Positions 7,658 to 16,440 are shown, counted from the stretch's first letter. The stretch: 64,000 bases of DNA from Sphingopyxis sp. (GCA_013823985.1 PNNB01000050.1:1-64000), one strand, 5' to 3'. The notes: generated by a model not told the origin, from the letters alone. A program made the numbers and translations.

Positions 7658-8896
7658 ATGCGTGCGGCACTTACCCAAATGGCAATCGACAAGTTGCCCG
7701 TTCCGGCTTCCAAAGTCGAGCATCGCGACACGAGGCTAAAGGGGTTGGTGCTGCGAGTGATGCCATCGGGCGTAAAATCTTGGTATTGCGAATACGGGCG
7801 TGGGAAGCGGGTCTTCCTCGGACGGGCAGATGTGCTCGGCGTTGCCGATGCGCGTGAGAGCGCCCGCACGATCCTTGCTGATGTTTATCGCGGGATTGAC
7901 CCTATAGAAGCACGCAAGCCAAAGCCGGGCGTCCCGACCTTTCAAGACTTCCTTGATGGCGACTATAAAATCTGGGCGAAGGCCAATCAGCGGGCGCACG
8001 CGCAGAACCTCAAGCGGCTGGCGACGGCTTTCAAGTCCTTGCTGAATAAGCGGCTGGATGAAATCACAGGGCTGGATGTCGAGAAGTGGCGCGCCAGTGA
8101 GATTGAGCGAGGCCTCAGTTTGGAAACCATCAACCGCGATATTTCGTCGATCAAGGCAGCGCTCAATCGCGCTGTCGATTGGGAACTGATTTCGGCCAAT
8201 CCTCTCGCCAAGGTCAAGAAGTCGAAAACGGACGACTGCCTCAAGGTCCGGTTCCTCAACGACAATGAAGAGAAGAGGCTTCGCGCTGCGATGGATGCGC
8301 GTGAGGAGCGCCGTCGCGCCGAACGCGATTCTGCCAATCATTGGCGGCGTGAACGCGGCTATGTTCTGCTCCCCAGCCTGCGAACGGTAATGTTCACCGA
8401 TCATGTGAAGCCGCTCATCCTGCTGTCAATCAACACTGGCTGCCGTCGCGGTGAATTGTTCGATCTCACATGGTCCAACGTCGATCTCGACCGGCGCATT
8501 CTGACCGTGACAGGAGCTACCGCCAAATCCAAGCGGACGCGCCATATTCCGCTAAACCGGGAGGCAACTCTGGTCCTGCAGGGTTGGCGTGCACAGGCAG
8601 AAGAAGCGGACGGGTTGGTGTTCCTCAATGAAGCGGGGGAGCGGTTTGATCGCGTGAACTTCTCTTGGCGTCGTTTGCTCAAGGATGCCGACATTGCCGC
8701 ATTCCGTTGGCATGACATGCGCCATCACTTTGCATCGCGGTTGGTGATGGGGGGTGTCGATCTGAATACCGTTCGCGAGCTGCTCGGCCATAGCGACTAT
8801 GCCATGACGTTGCGCTATGCCCATCTCGCTCCCGAACATAAGCTGAAGGCGGTTGAGGTGCTTGATCGCCGAACGTCCCTTGCAGCGGCGGCATGA
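7658..8896 (+). CDS. int: Tyrosine recombinase (P4-type integrase)
   Basis: This 412-residue protein has an N-terminal DUF4102-like arm-binding part (MAIDKLPVPAS, LVLRVMPSGVKSWYCEY), a SAM-like core-binding domain (about residues 95-190) and a catalytic domain. The catalytic residues are visible: R263 in TGCRRGEL, H352 and R355 in WHDMRHHF, H378 in LLGHSD and the nucleophile Y387 in LRYAHL. It integrates and excises the island at tRNA-Pro. It lies about 190 bases inside the left att copy and reads into the island, and a HigBA-like pair follows at once. Confidence 0.93.
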   Translation: MRAALTQMAIDKLPVPASKVEHRDTRLKGLVLRVMPSGVKSWYCEYGRGKRVFLGRADVLGVADARESARTILADVYRGIDPIEARKPKPGVPTFQDFLDGDYKIWAKANQRAHAQNLKRLATAFKSLLNKRLDEITGLDVEKWRASEIERGLSLETINRDISSIKAALNRAVDWELISANPLAKVKKSKTDDCLKVRFLNDNEEKRLRAAMDAREERRRAERDSANHWRRERGYVLLPSLRTVMFTDHVKPLILLSINTGCRRGELFDLTWSNVDLDRRILTVTGATAKSKRTRHIPLNREATLVLQGWRAQAEEADGLVFLNEAGERFDRVNFSWRRLLKDADIAAFRWHDMRHHFASRLVMGGVDLNTVRELLGHSDYAMTLRYAHLAPEHKLKAVEVLDRRTSLAAAA

Positions 8897-8937
8897 CGGT
8901 TATCGTAGATTGACTTTGTTGGCAGATATGACTACAT

Positions 8938-9297
8938 ATGACGAAATCGCGTAACACCCTTCGCACAATCTCTTGGATTAAGGCGGCGCGGAAGGATTTT
9001 GAGGCGTTTCCCGACCGGGCCATGAATCGGGCGTTTGATGCCCTGACTGTCGTGGCAGATGGTGGGACACCGGAAATCGCCAAGCCGCTCGCCGGACTTG
9101 GGGCAGGTGTGTGGGAACTGGCGATCAAGGAGCGCGGCGACGCCTATCGCGTCGTTTACGCGCTGCAAGTGGGCGACGACATCTGGGTGGTTCATGCCTT
9201 CCAGAAGAAATCGACCAAGGGAATTTCGACGCCGCGCCACGAAATCGACCTCGTGCGCGAGCGTATCAAGCGGTTGAAGGAGATGCTCGATGGCTGA
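8938..9297 (+). CDS. HigB/RelE-superfamily toxin (Gp49-like)
   Basis: This 119-residue protein resembles the phage-derived Gp49/HigB group, with ISWIKAARKDFEAFP near the start, then GVWELAIKERGDAYRVVYAL and the VVHAFQKKSTKG block with conserved basic residues. Family members are ribosome-dependent mRNA interferases held in check by an HTH antitoxin. The next gene overlaps it by 8 bases and encodes such an antitoxin; toxin-first order is usual for HigBA. Its place beside the integrase suggests a role in keeping the island. Confidence 0.85.
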   Translation: MTKSRNTLRTISWIKAARKDFEAFPDRAMNRAFDALTVVADGGTPEIAKPLAGLGAGVWELAIKERGDAYRVVYALQVGDDIWVVHAFQKKSTKGISTPRHEIDLVRERIKRLKEMLDG

Positions 9298-9634
9298 CCA
9301 TGATGACGATTTCGAGCTGGTCCGTGGTTCCGGCAACGTCTTTGCCGATTTCGATGTGCCCGACGCGAACCTTCGTCAGTTTCGCGCTATCCTTGCCGCT
9401 GAAATCGTCAAAACGCTCGATAGCGAGGGACTGACGGTGCGCGATGCCGAGGCGCGCACCGGCATCGCGGCTGCGGATTTCTCGCGCATCCGCCAGGTCA
9501 AACTCGACCGTTTCACCATTGACCGGCTGATGCGTATTCTCGACCGGTTCAACCGGGATGTCCGCGTGAGGATTTCGGTCGCACCTCGTGCGCGTCCGGC
9601 GAAGGGGCAGATGGCATCGCCGCTTGCTGCGTGA
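9290..9634 (+). CDS. HigA-like XRE antitoxin
   Basis: This 114-residue protein has a helix-turn-helix of the HigA/HTH_37 type (LTVRDAEARTGIAAADFSRIRQVKLDRFTIDRLMRIL, about residues 45-85). The acidic N-terminus (DHDDDFELV) is common in antitoxins. The start overlaps the toxin gene, so the two are translationally coupled. It probably neutralises the toxin and represses the pair's own promoter. A short basic tail follows the HTH. Confidence 0.85.
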   Translation: MADHDDDFELVRGSGNVFADFDVPDANLRQFRAILAAEIVKTLDSEGLTVRDAEARTGIAAADFSRIRQVKLDRFTIDRLMRILDRFNRDVRVRISVAPRARPAKGQMASPLAA

Positions 9635-9697
9635 AGTCCGAGGCCCGACATTGGCGAAGGGCGTGAATGCTGCGGGTGTTGTAGGCGATTTGAACGG

Positions 9698-10591
9698 TTA
9701 CGCTGCTTCGCGGAGTTGCACGATCCGCTGGAACTCGGCCAACAGTTCGGGGTGACAGCGGGCAAGGTGGTGAACCACGCGCACGTTTTCCGTCATGCGG
9801 GCCAGATAGCCGGTCGCCAAAACCAAATCGAGATGGTCGGTTCCGTAACTTTGCTCGATCATGCGGAACTCGCGGTCGATGTTTGTCGCTTCCCGTTCCA
9901 TGTGCTCGATCTGCTCATCGCTGAGACCCCGCACGGTCTTGCGTTTTTCGCTGGTCAACAGATGCTGCGGCGTGGCGGCAACAAGCGACTTGGCATAGGG
10001 CCATGAAAACCTGTTCATCGCGATCATGGTTTCGGCGACTTCGATCTGCCGCATGGGGCGCAGCTTTTTCATCTCGCGAAATGTGTTGAGAGGCACCATC
10101 CGGTCTTGCAACAGCTTTGCTACCTCGTCGCAAATTCCGTCCAGCAAGCGTCGTTTGCTGCGAATACTCGAAATGTTGACGTTGAGCGCCCGCGCAAGGC
10201 GCTCCTCTGAAACGCCCTTCTCAAGAGCCTTCAGGATCATTTTATGTTCCTGAACGATAGCCATGCGGCTGATGCGCTTATTGTAGGTGATGGCCTCGTC
10301 GTCGGTCGCCACTAGGCATACAACATCCTTGTCCCCGCGCGCCTTCAGAATGTCGATGCGGATATGCCCGTCTAGCAGCCGGTATCGCTCGTCCTTCCCC
10401 GGCACGCGAACGACGACGGGCGGCTCGATAATGCCGACTTCGGTGATTGATGCCGCGATCTGGCCGTATTTGGGCGATTTCCGGGTCGATTCTGGCATCG
10501 CGCGTAGAAGCTCGATCTCGCCAAGCTGAATCCGCAAACTGGTCTGTTCAAAGGCCAGCTTGATTTTTCGCTGCCGATTGCTCCGGGTCAC
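9698..10591 (-). CDS. ParB/RepB-like protein, second of a tandem pair
   Basis: This 297-residue protein has an N-terminal ParB-like nuclease or CTPase fold region (IELLRAMPESTRKSPKYGQIAASITEVGIIEPPVVV, YRLLDGHIRIDILK), an HTH (VSEERLARALNVNISSIRSKRRLL) and a RepB-type C-terminal part. Its start overlaps the stop of the upstream ParB-like gene in an ATGA arrangement, so both are made from one transcript that begins with a serine recombinase. Canonical ParB motifs are degenerate (GHIRIDI where ParB has GERRW). No ParA ATPase is nearby, so ordinary partition is unlikely. The function is unknown. Confidence 0.78.
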   Translation of the reverse strand: MTRSNRQRKIKLAFEQTSLRIQLGEIELLRAMPESTRKSPKYGQIAASITEVGIIEPPVVVRVPGKDERYRLLDGHIRIDILKARGDKDVVCLVATDDEAITYNKRISRMAIVQEHKMILKALEKGVSEERLARALNVNISSIRSKRRLLDGICDEVAKLLQDRMVPLNTFREMKKLRPMRQIEVAETMIAMNRFSWPYAKSLVAATPQHLLTSEKRKTVRGLSDEQIEHMEREATNIDREFRMIEQSYGTDHLDLVLATGYLARMTENVRVVHHLARCHPELLAEFQRIVQLREAA

Positions 10592-11481
10592 TGGACGCTG
10601 ATCCTGACTTTGTGAATCCGATCCGCAAGCCGGGCCGGAATCGTTGCAAGCCCTTCATCTTCAAGGATCGCAACGAAAGTTTCGTCGTTCGATAGCTGGC
10701 TCAGCGCTTCGACGATGAAGACGAGGCGATTGCGGGTCGCCTCTGTCTTGCGGATCATCATGCGCTTTCGTTCGGTGTCTTCCTGAAAGGCCTTCACCAG
10801 CCCCTCGGGTGTTGTCGCTGCATCTTTGCCTACCAGCTTGGTGAGTTTGGCGGCCTTGCCAGACCGCTTTCGCACGTCCACCAAACGGCGTGCGGCGATC
10901 AGCGCGCGGCCGCGCAGGAGATTGTCTTCATAGGCCTTGTGCAACGCGGCCTGCACACCCTGATCGTCGGCTTCGCAGATTTCGAGGGCGACGGATATGG
11001 GGAGATAGCCCGCCTCCACGGCAGCGACTAGACGCCGCTCGCCGCGTTCCAAAAGCCTTCCCACGATATAGACATAATTGGCGGAAAGCCCGGTCATGGC
11101 GGCGATTTCGTTGTCGGAATAGCCGCGCCCGCGCATCCCGAGGATGTCTTGCAACAAGTCCACGGCCTGATGCTGACGGCGGGCGCAATTCTCGACGAGG
11201 CTGGCGACGAAACAATCTTCCTGATCGGCGGTCACGATCAAGGCAGGCACTTCTAGCTGGCCAAGTTGCCGGAAGGCCTCAAGGCGGCCCTGACCGCAGA
11301 CAAGATCATAGAGCGGTCCATCCTCGCCATGGCGACTAGTGACGGTGATCGGGCGTTTGAGGCCAACTTCGGCGATGTTCTCGACGATGCCCTTGAATAC
11401 CTTCTTGTTGCGCAGGCGCGGATTGACGACGGTGATCCGGTCAATCGGGATCATCTCGACGCGCTGGGCGGGCAGCGCCAC
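10588..11481 (-). CDS. ParB/RepB-like protein, first of a tandem pair
   Basis: This 297-residue protein starts at GTG, 3 bases after the recombinase stop. The N-terminal ParB domain is clear (IPIDRITVVNPRLRNKKVFKGIVENIAEVGLKRPITV, then LVCGQGRLEAFRQLG and the FVASLVENCARRQ block). An HTH (YSDNEIAAMTGLSANYVYIVGRLL) and a C-terminal RepB-like helical domain follow. It is paralogous in plan to its neighbour. With the recombinase it forms a three-gene unit in which the ParB pair may act as DNA-binding partners of the recombinase rather than in segregation. That last point is inference. Confidence 0.8.
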   Translation of the reverse strand: MALPAQRVEMIPIDRITVVNPRLRNKKVFKGIVENIAEVGLKRPITVTSRHGEDGPLYDLVCGQGRLEAFRQLGQLEVPALIVTADQEDCFVASLVENCARRQHQAVDLLQDILGMRGRGYSDNEIAAMTGLSANYVYIVGRLLERGERRLVAAVEAGYLPISVALEICEADDQGVQAALHKAYEDNLLRGRALIAARRLVDVRKRSGKAAKLTKLVGKDAATTPEGLVKAFQEDTERKRMMIRKTEATRNRLVFIVEALSQLSNDETFVAILEDEGLATIPARLADRIHKVRISVQ

Positions 11482-11484
11482 GGC

Positions 11485-13056
11485 TTATGCTGCCTGCCGA
11501 AATGGCACGCGCTTCGCCAAGGTGAACAATCCATCCAGCGCGTCGAAGCGGAATGCGTCAAACGACAGGCCGTTGTGGTCGGCCAACCGCAGCACGCTTT
11601 CCTCAAGGGTCATGCGCGGCAAGATATAGAAGTCGTGCGCGGTCATATTGTCCTCGTCCATTCTGACGCAGATTGTGAGGTCAGGGCGCAAGGTCTCGTC
11701 GAGCCTGATTTTCCAGCGGCGGAGGCCGCCGCGTGTCAGCTTGCACCGGGCGATAACGATGGAGGCGGTGATCTCGTCGTTGATTGTCAGCGTGTCATCT
11801 TCGAGATTCTGGATCGCGGTGCCGCCTGCGGCACGCACGCCCTCGATCACGTCCCTGACAATCGACGGGTGCATCCGGCGCAATTCGCGGTTGATCTCGA
11901 TGTAGCGATAATCGTGGTCGGGGCTGAAGCCGATAAGTGAATAGGCGCGCAACAGGCTGCCAAAGCGGGACTGGTAGGCACTGCTGGACGGCCCATCCTC
12001 GAATTCGTCGATTATAAGGCCGGACAGGTAGCCGTTCTTTTTCAAGGCTTCTGACAGCAGCGCGAGCATGTCATCGTCGGTCAGACGCTTTGACCGCTCC
12101 TCGATGATGCGGCGGGCTTGCTCGAACAACTCCTGCGACACAATGGCCGGAAATGCTTGGTCGTGCCTGATCCAGTCCGATGGATCATTGCGAACGTGCC
12201 GGGTTTTCAGCTTGAAGGATGTGCGGCCCCAAACGTTGTGACCGGCGTATTTGTCGTTGATGAGAATTTGGTGGACCGCACCGCGCGTCCATGCACGCCC
12301 TAAGTCGGAGCGGATGCCTTGGGCATTCAGCCAATCGGCGATTTGCCGTTCCGATCTGCCGTCCTCGACGAACTGGCGGTAGATGTCGCGGACAGTCGCG
12401 ATTTCTTCATCCGGCCCCCGCACCAGCACGATCCGATCCGTAGCGATGCTCTTGTGCTCGCCACGGGCCAAAATGCCCTTGTGCTGGCCACGTTCATCGA
12501 CAAGCATCCGGCGAAGCCCGAAGCCAGGTGCGCCACCTTGGCGATAGCCAAGGCCGATAAGGCGGCATTGCCCCGCAAACACCTTAACCGACAATTCGCG
12601 GCTGTATTCACCGGCCATCGCCCGCTTGACGGTTTTGATGATCGACGAACCAATGGTGCCGTCGTTCTCGAACTGTTCGGCGATATAGTGAACGGTGATC
12701 CCGGCGCGTTTGCAGCGCAGCTCATAATAGGCCGCTTCATCCGGGTCTTGGAAACGCCCCCACCGGCTAACGTCATAAACGAGAACGGCCTCGAAATCGA
12801 CGTTGCCGCCGTCGATGTCCGCGAGAAGCTGTTGCAGGGAATCGCGCCCGCCAATTTGAAGGCCACTTTTGCCTTCATCGGCATAGGTGCGGACAATCTC
12901 GAATCCCCGCCTCTCGGCATATGCGCGTATTGCTGTCGCCTGATTGTCAGTCGAATATTGCTGATGATCGGTGGACATACGGACATATTCAGCGGCCCGC
13001 TTTGGTGGCGAGCCGTCTGATCGGAATTCATCGTCTGTTTTCCATTCAATGACCAT
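11485..13056 (-). CDS. Large serine recombinase
   Basis: From the ATG at 13056 the protein has 523 residues. The frame continues upstream to 13158, but that part overlaps the divergent gene at 13134. The N-terminal resolvase domain shows the catalytic serine region (RAAEYVRMSTDHQQYSTDNQ) and the VYDVSRWGRFQD block. A recombinase domain with APGFGLRR and IADWLNAQGIR follows, then a long C-terminal part. Such enzymes integrate, excise or invert DNA by double-strand exchange. The island already has a tyrosine integrase, so this is a second recombination function, co-transcribed with two ParB-like genes. Confidence 0.88.
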   Translation of the reverse strand: MVIEWKTDDEFRSDGSPPKRAAEYVRMSTDHQQYSTDNQATAIRAYAERRGFEIVRTYADEGKSGLQIGGRDSLQQLLADIDGGNVDFEAVLVYDVSRWGRFQDPDEAAYYELRCKRAGITVHYIAEQFENDGTIGSSIIKTVKRAMAGEYSRELSVKVFAGQCRLIGLGYRQGGAPGFGLRRMLVDERGQHKGILARGEHKSIATDRIVLVRGPDEEIATVRDIYRQFVEDGRSERQIADWLNAQGIRSDLGRAWTRGAVHQILINDKYAGHNVWGRTSFKLKTRHVRNDPSDWIRHDQAFPAIVSQELFEQARRIIEERSKRLTDDDMLALLSEALKKNGYLSGLIIDEFEDGPSSSAYQSRFGSLLRAYSLIGFSPDHDYRYIEINRELRRMHPSIVRDVIEGVRAAGGTAIQNLEDDTLTINDEITASIVIARCKLTRGGLRRWKIRLDETLRPDLTICVRMDEDNMTAHDFYILPRMTLEESVLRLADHNGLSFDAFRFDALDGLFTLAKRVPFRQAA

Positions 13057-13133
13057 CGTGGTCGCGCCTTGATGTTGCCCGGATGCTTCTCCGCTGCCTG
13101 CTCTCTCCTCTCTAACAGCAAAGGGAGGGCAAC

Positions 13134-13484
13134 ATGTTTCCGAAGAAGGGAAGTTCATTTCCGGTCGGTCGCGACAGACTGACGGATGCCGAATTCGCGC
13201 AGGTGATCGCCTCGGCCTTGAAGGTCGAGTTTGGATCGACGCGCAACGGCACGAAGATGATCATGAAATGGACAGGCGTCAGTGATCGCACCGCGAAAAA
13301 CTGGCTGAATGGCACCAATGCCCCAAGTGGCGTGCATTTGATTCTGTTGGCGCGGGAATCCAACGCGGTGCTGAAGGCCATGATGTTGATGGCCGAAAGG
13401 CCGGAAATGTCGCTGGGCGCAAGCCTCCTTTCGCTGAGGCGCGTGCTTGGCGAAACGATCGCCGCGCTCGATCAAATGATGTGA
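13134..13484 (+). CDS. Small HTH-like protein divergent from the recombinase
   Basis: This 116-residue protein has a stretch MIMKWTGVSDRTAKNWLNGTNAPSGVHLILLARES that reads like a helix-turn-helix with a phage-regulator flavour, followed by a helical C-terminus. It is transcribed away from the recombinase with only 77 bases between the starts, so the two probably share a control region. It may regulate the recombinase-ParB unit. A family name cannot be given with certainty. Confidence 0.65.
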   Translation: MFPKKGSSFPVGRDRLTDAEFAQVIASALKVEFGSTRNGTKMIMKWTGVSDRTAKNWLNGTNAPSGVHLILLARESNAVLKAMMLMAERPEMSLGASLLSLRRVLGETIAALDQMM

Positions 13485-13565
13485 TCTCGCAATGCTTCTC
13501 TATCGCAGGCTGCGACCGAAGGGAGCGGCCCGCTTATGGGATCGGGTGGGCGGGTCAAACGAAGT

Positions 13566-13588
13566 GGCCGCCCCAGACCGGGGCGGCC
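13566..13588. terminator. GC-rich hairpin between convergent genes
   Basis: GGCCGCCCC at 13566-13574 pairs perfectly with GGGGCGGCC at 13580-13588 around a 5-base loop. It lies between the 3' end of the HTH-like gene and the 3' end of the ArdC-like gene, which converge here, so it could serve both. No strong U-tract is seen on either strand, so termination is inferred from position and stem strength. Confidence 0.6.
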
Positions 13589-13603
13589 TCAATCATTGGC
13601 GGG

Positions 13604-14506
13604 CTATGCCGCCTCTTTGATCGCTTCGGGGTTCGCTAGTTGATGCAGGAAGGCGATGGCGCGTTCGGCATGAGCTGCGGCCTGCACAATGGCGCGGGTG
13701 TCGTTTTGCAAGACCTTGATCCAACTCGCGATATAGCTGGCATGATCAGGGCGCGGCTCCAGGGCAATGCCAAGGTCGGCGGCAAGGAATGCCGCGCCAA
13801 GCTCTGCACACAATTCTTCTCGGGCGTATCCTTCATCACCCCATTTCTCGCGGCCAAAGCTGCGATCAAGACGGCTTTCATGGCGGGTCCAATGCACGGT
13901 TTCATGGCCCCTTGTGGCGTAATATCCATGGGCATCATGGAAAGCCGCGAAGGGCGGAAGCTGGATGCGGTCGGCTGACGGCATGTAATATGCCTTGTCG
14001 CCGCCGTGGTTTACGGTCGCGGGGATGCTGGCAAAGAACGCCTCGGCGGCTGCGATGCGCTCAGTCTCCGGTGCGGGTTCTGGCACGATTTGGAACCGTT
14101 CCGGTAAACCGTCTATCTGGGCCACGTTGAACACGGTGTAGGTTTTGAGGAAGCGGAAGCCCTGTTCCCGATCCTCGCCGGTGGTATCATCATGCACAGT
14201 CTTGGCGCTGTCGCCGTAGTAGACCACGGTTGCACCGCGCTCGCCTTTACGCACCTGCGCACCCAAGGCTTGCGCCTGCCGGTAGGTCATCCATGACGGG
14301 CAGACAAAGCCGGACGTCTGCGCCTCGATCCACAACAGAAGGACATTGATCCCGCGATAGGGCTGGCCGGTGGCGCGCAAGGGGCGGGGCTGGCCTGATG
14401 CGGCCATATCGCCGCCGCTCCACGGCTTCAGCCATGGGCGGGTGCCTTGTTCCAGCTCGGCCAGAATGCGGTCGGTGATACGGCTATGGGGGTCTTGCTT
14501 GTTCAT
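13604..14506 (-). CDS. ArdC-like antirestriction protein (ssDNA-binding plus zincin)
   Basis: From the ATG at 14506, preceded by GGGAG, the protein has 300 residues. The N-terminal ArdC-type DNA-binding domain (about 1-130, with GTRPWLKPW and YRGINVLLLW) is followed by a polyvalent zincin metallopeptidase-like domain with HETVH at 201-205 and a downstream ELCAELGAAF helix supplying a further ligand. ArdC-type proteins protect incoming plasmid DNA from restriction in the recipient. That fits this mobilisable island, which also carries its own restriction genes. An 8-bp inverted repeat 30 bases upstream may be its operator. Confidence 0.88.
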   Translation of the reverse strand: MNKQDPHSRITDRILAELEQGTRPWLKPWSGGDMAASGQPRPLRATGQPYRGINVLLLWIEAQTSGFVCPSWMTYRQAQALGAQVRKGERGATVVYYGDSAKTVHDDTTGEDREQGFRFLKTYTVFNVAQIDGLPERFQIVPEPAPETERIAAAEAFFASIPATVNHGGDKAYYMPSADRIQLPPFAAFHDAHGYYATRGHETVHWTRHESRLDRSFGREKWGDEGYAREELCAELGAAFLAADLGIALEPRPDHASYIASWIKVLQNDTRAIVQAAAHAERAIAFLHQLANPEAIKEAA

Positions 14507-14918
14507 GGTGTTTGCTCCCTTCCAATCCGCGCAGCGGGTCATGCCGCGCATGACCCCTGCCGACCCGGCGAGGGGCGGAGAGAGTGGGGGCAAGGTCCGG
14601 TGCCGGGGGTGGTGCGGGCGCAACGCAGTGAGCCACGGCCCCAAAGCGGCACCTTGCAGGGAGAGAGAGGCAGAGCCTCTTTCTTCCTCCGGTCAGGGAA
14701 GGGGGCGCGCCGCTACGGCGCTCAATGCAAGGTGGGCTTGCCAGCACTATCTCGCGACAGGGATGGCAACCCGCATGGGCGGAGACGGCGGAGCCGGTTC
14801 CGTTGCGCTAGCGATACAGCCCGGCCTGAAAGGGGCGCCCTGAAATCTGTCAGGCAGGAGAGTCAGGCAGAAAAGGAAGCCGTGGTTGAACCCGGTCCAA
14901 CCGTCGCAAGAGTCTGTG
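14507..14918. other. Intergenic region with hairpins upstream of ardC-like gene
   Basis: The stretch of about 410 bp has no supported gene. It contains a perfect hairpin GGGTCATG-CCGCG-CATGACCC at 14536-14556, 30 bases from the ardC-like start. Farther right are smaller symmetries such as GAGGCAGAGCCTC. The left part probably holds the ardC-like promoter and operator; the right part follows the end of kwaB. Frames that cross it are low-quality and inconsistent. Confidence 0.55.
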
Positions 14919-15842
14919 TCAGACCACAGCTACAGCATCGGGCACGTCGTATATGGCCTCCGAGAACGCGGAGGACAGCCGGTGGTCCAAGAGTGCGGTC
15001 ATAATGTCGGCGCATGTCTCTGGCGTGGGTACAATTTTTCCGTTTGCATCGAAAATAATATTCAAACGGAGTTGCAGGAAGCGTTGCCGCAGCCGCAACA
15101 TAAAGTCATTATCGCGGTAGTGCCCTTTCAGTTCGATTGCGCACGCTCTGCGAAGCTGGATTTTGTTCGTGCCTATGTGGGCTACAAGCGGTGCCATATC
15201 GGTGAAAATGGCGTTGAAAGCCGGCTCGGCTTGTAGCGCGATGAACTGATTTGCGTGCGCCTGTCGATAGCTGAGAACGGATTCAAAATGCCCTTTGTCC
15301 AGCATGTAGATCGTGCCATCGAAGATGAAGAAATCAACGTATGTCGACAATGAAAATGCAGGCGCAGGTTCAAGCGTCAAAGTTTCATCACGGAAGAGAG
15401 CGTCAATTGCTTTTGCTCTTTTTTTGGTATGCCATGATGAATCCGCTTTCCGAACCGCATAGAGCGTGACCCCACCACTAACCAATTTAATCACATAGAA
15501 GTCTGTGTTTTGAATATGGCGAAGAGTTGTTGCTCGCCGCTGTGGTAAGGGATCGGCTGTGGCGGCAACTATCCTATCGGCGTAGGTCTCATTCGCACCA
15601 ATTGATAACGCGCTCGCTTCATTGTTTTGAGCCAACAGGCCGTAGGGATTGACCTCTTCGATTGCGACGCGCCGTTGCTGCACCGCTGCTTTGACAGCCG
15701 CCTCCAAAGCGGGGTCCGTCGCAACCCAGTGCCCCGAAAAGGTTGGTGCGGCTCCTCCCGCCCCACCGGACTTTTTGAACGCCCACACGGTCATCGCCGC
15801 GCCTGCAATATCGAATGCTGCAAAGTCGGCGGGTATGGGCAT
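14919..15842 (-). CDS. kwaB: Kiwa anti-phage protein KwaB (DUF4868)
   Basis: This 307-residue protein matches the KwaB-like/DUF4868 family in length and pattern: TDFYVIKLVSGGVTLYAVRK in the middle, then STYVDFFIFDGTIYMLDKGHFESVLSYRQAH, a signature region of the family. In known Kiwa systems KwaB is the cytoplasmic partner of the membrane protein KwaA and acts against infecting phage DNA. The gene immediately upstream encodes a small membrane protein of KwaA type, 8 bases away. Both follow restriction-modification genes on the same strand. The identification rests on remembered family pattern, not a search. Confidence 0.85.
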   Translation of the reverse strand: MPIPADFAAFDIAGAAMTVWAFKKSGGAGGAAPTFSGHWVATDPALEAAVKAAVQQRRVAIEEVNPYGLLAQNNEASALSIGANETYADRIVAATADPLPQRRATTLRHIQNTDFYVIKLVSGGVTLYAVRKADSSWHTKKRAKAIDALFRDETLTLEPAPAFSLSTYVDFFIFDGTIYMLDKGHFESVLSYRQAHANQFIALQAEPAFNAIFTDMAPLVAHIGTNKIQLRRACAIELKGHYRDNDFMLRLRQRFLQLRLNIIFDANGKIVPTPETCADIMTALLDHRLSSAFSEAIYDVPDAVAVV

Positions 15843-15850
15843 TTAGTTCC

Positions 15851-16429
15851 TCACGGCTTAATGATCTGAATGGCTTGCACCAGAGACTGCTTAAATGGAC
15901 CAGCGGTCAAATGTCCATGTGCAAGAGCTTTACCGGAATGCTTGGCGTCGCTTCCGGGGAACTTGTATTCAACCTCATACATCCTCCATGACAGCGCGAT
16001 GAGAACGGGATTGAGTATAATTTGCCCGGAACGATGACTGATCCAAAATATCCAAAGCAAAAACACCACAAACCCTACAAATTTCCCGGTATCTGAGTAT
16101 TCTATGCTCATAAAAGAAACAATGTAAGGAAGGGTGTAGTTCATCAAATCTGTCGGAATATACTTAGCCGAAAACACCTCAATATCTTGCGCTGGCTTTA
16201 TGATTTTGAGAGAAAATATTGTAACTATCAGGCATAAAAGGGTCAAAGCGACCATACTAATCGAGAATATCGGCGCACCCAGAGGGATTTCGCACGCCCC
16301 CTGTCGCAATGGCCAGCAAAATTGCCGACTGAGCATGGGATACTGAAAATTCTGCGCGAATAGGATGAGGCTCAGAGGGAAATATGATCCCAGAAATACT
16401 ATCGCAGCCGTGCCTAACCTGAATTCCAT
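15851..16429 (-). CDS. kwaA: Kiwa membrane protein KwaA
   Basis: This 192-residue protein has four likely membrane segments: about residues 8-29, 52-74, 96-112 (weaker) and 115-132. A soluble C-terminal tail of about 60 residues follows. This is the KwaA plan, and KwaA is thought to sense phage attack at the inner membrane. It sits directly upstream of kwaB and 11 bases after the helicase stop, so all are likely in one transcript. The region is visibly richer in A and T than the flanking genes, a sign of separate origin. Alone the protein would be called only a membrane protein; the KwaB neighbour decides the call. Confidence 0.78.
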   Translation of the reverse strand: MEFRLGTAAIVFLGSYFPLSLILFAQNFQYPMLSRQFCWPLRQGACEIPLGAPIFSISMVALTLLCLIVTIFSLKIIKPAQDIEVFSAKYIPTDLMNYTLPYIVSFMSIEYSDTGKFVGFVVFLLWIFWISHRSGQIILNPVLIALSWRMYEVEYKFPGSDAKHSGKALAHGHLTAGPFKQSLVQAIQIIKP

Positions 16430-16440
16430 AGCAGCCTCTT

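Noticed and set aside
13057..13158. Upstream extension of the serine recombinase
   Set aside because: It would overlap the divergent HTH-like gene and adds no domain; the ATG at 13056 begins just before the resolvase domain.
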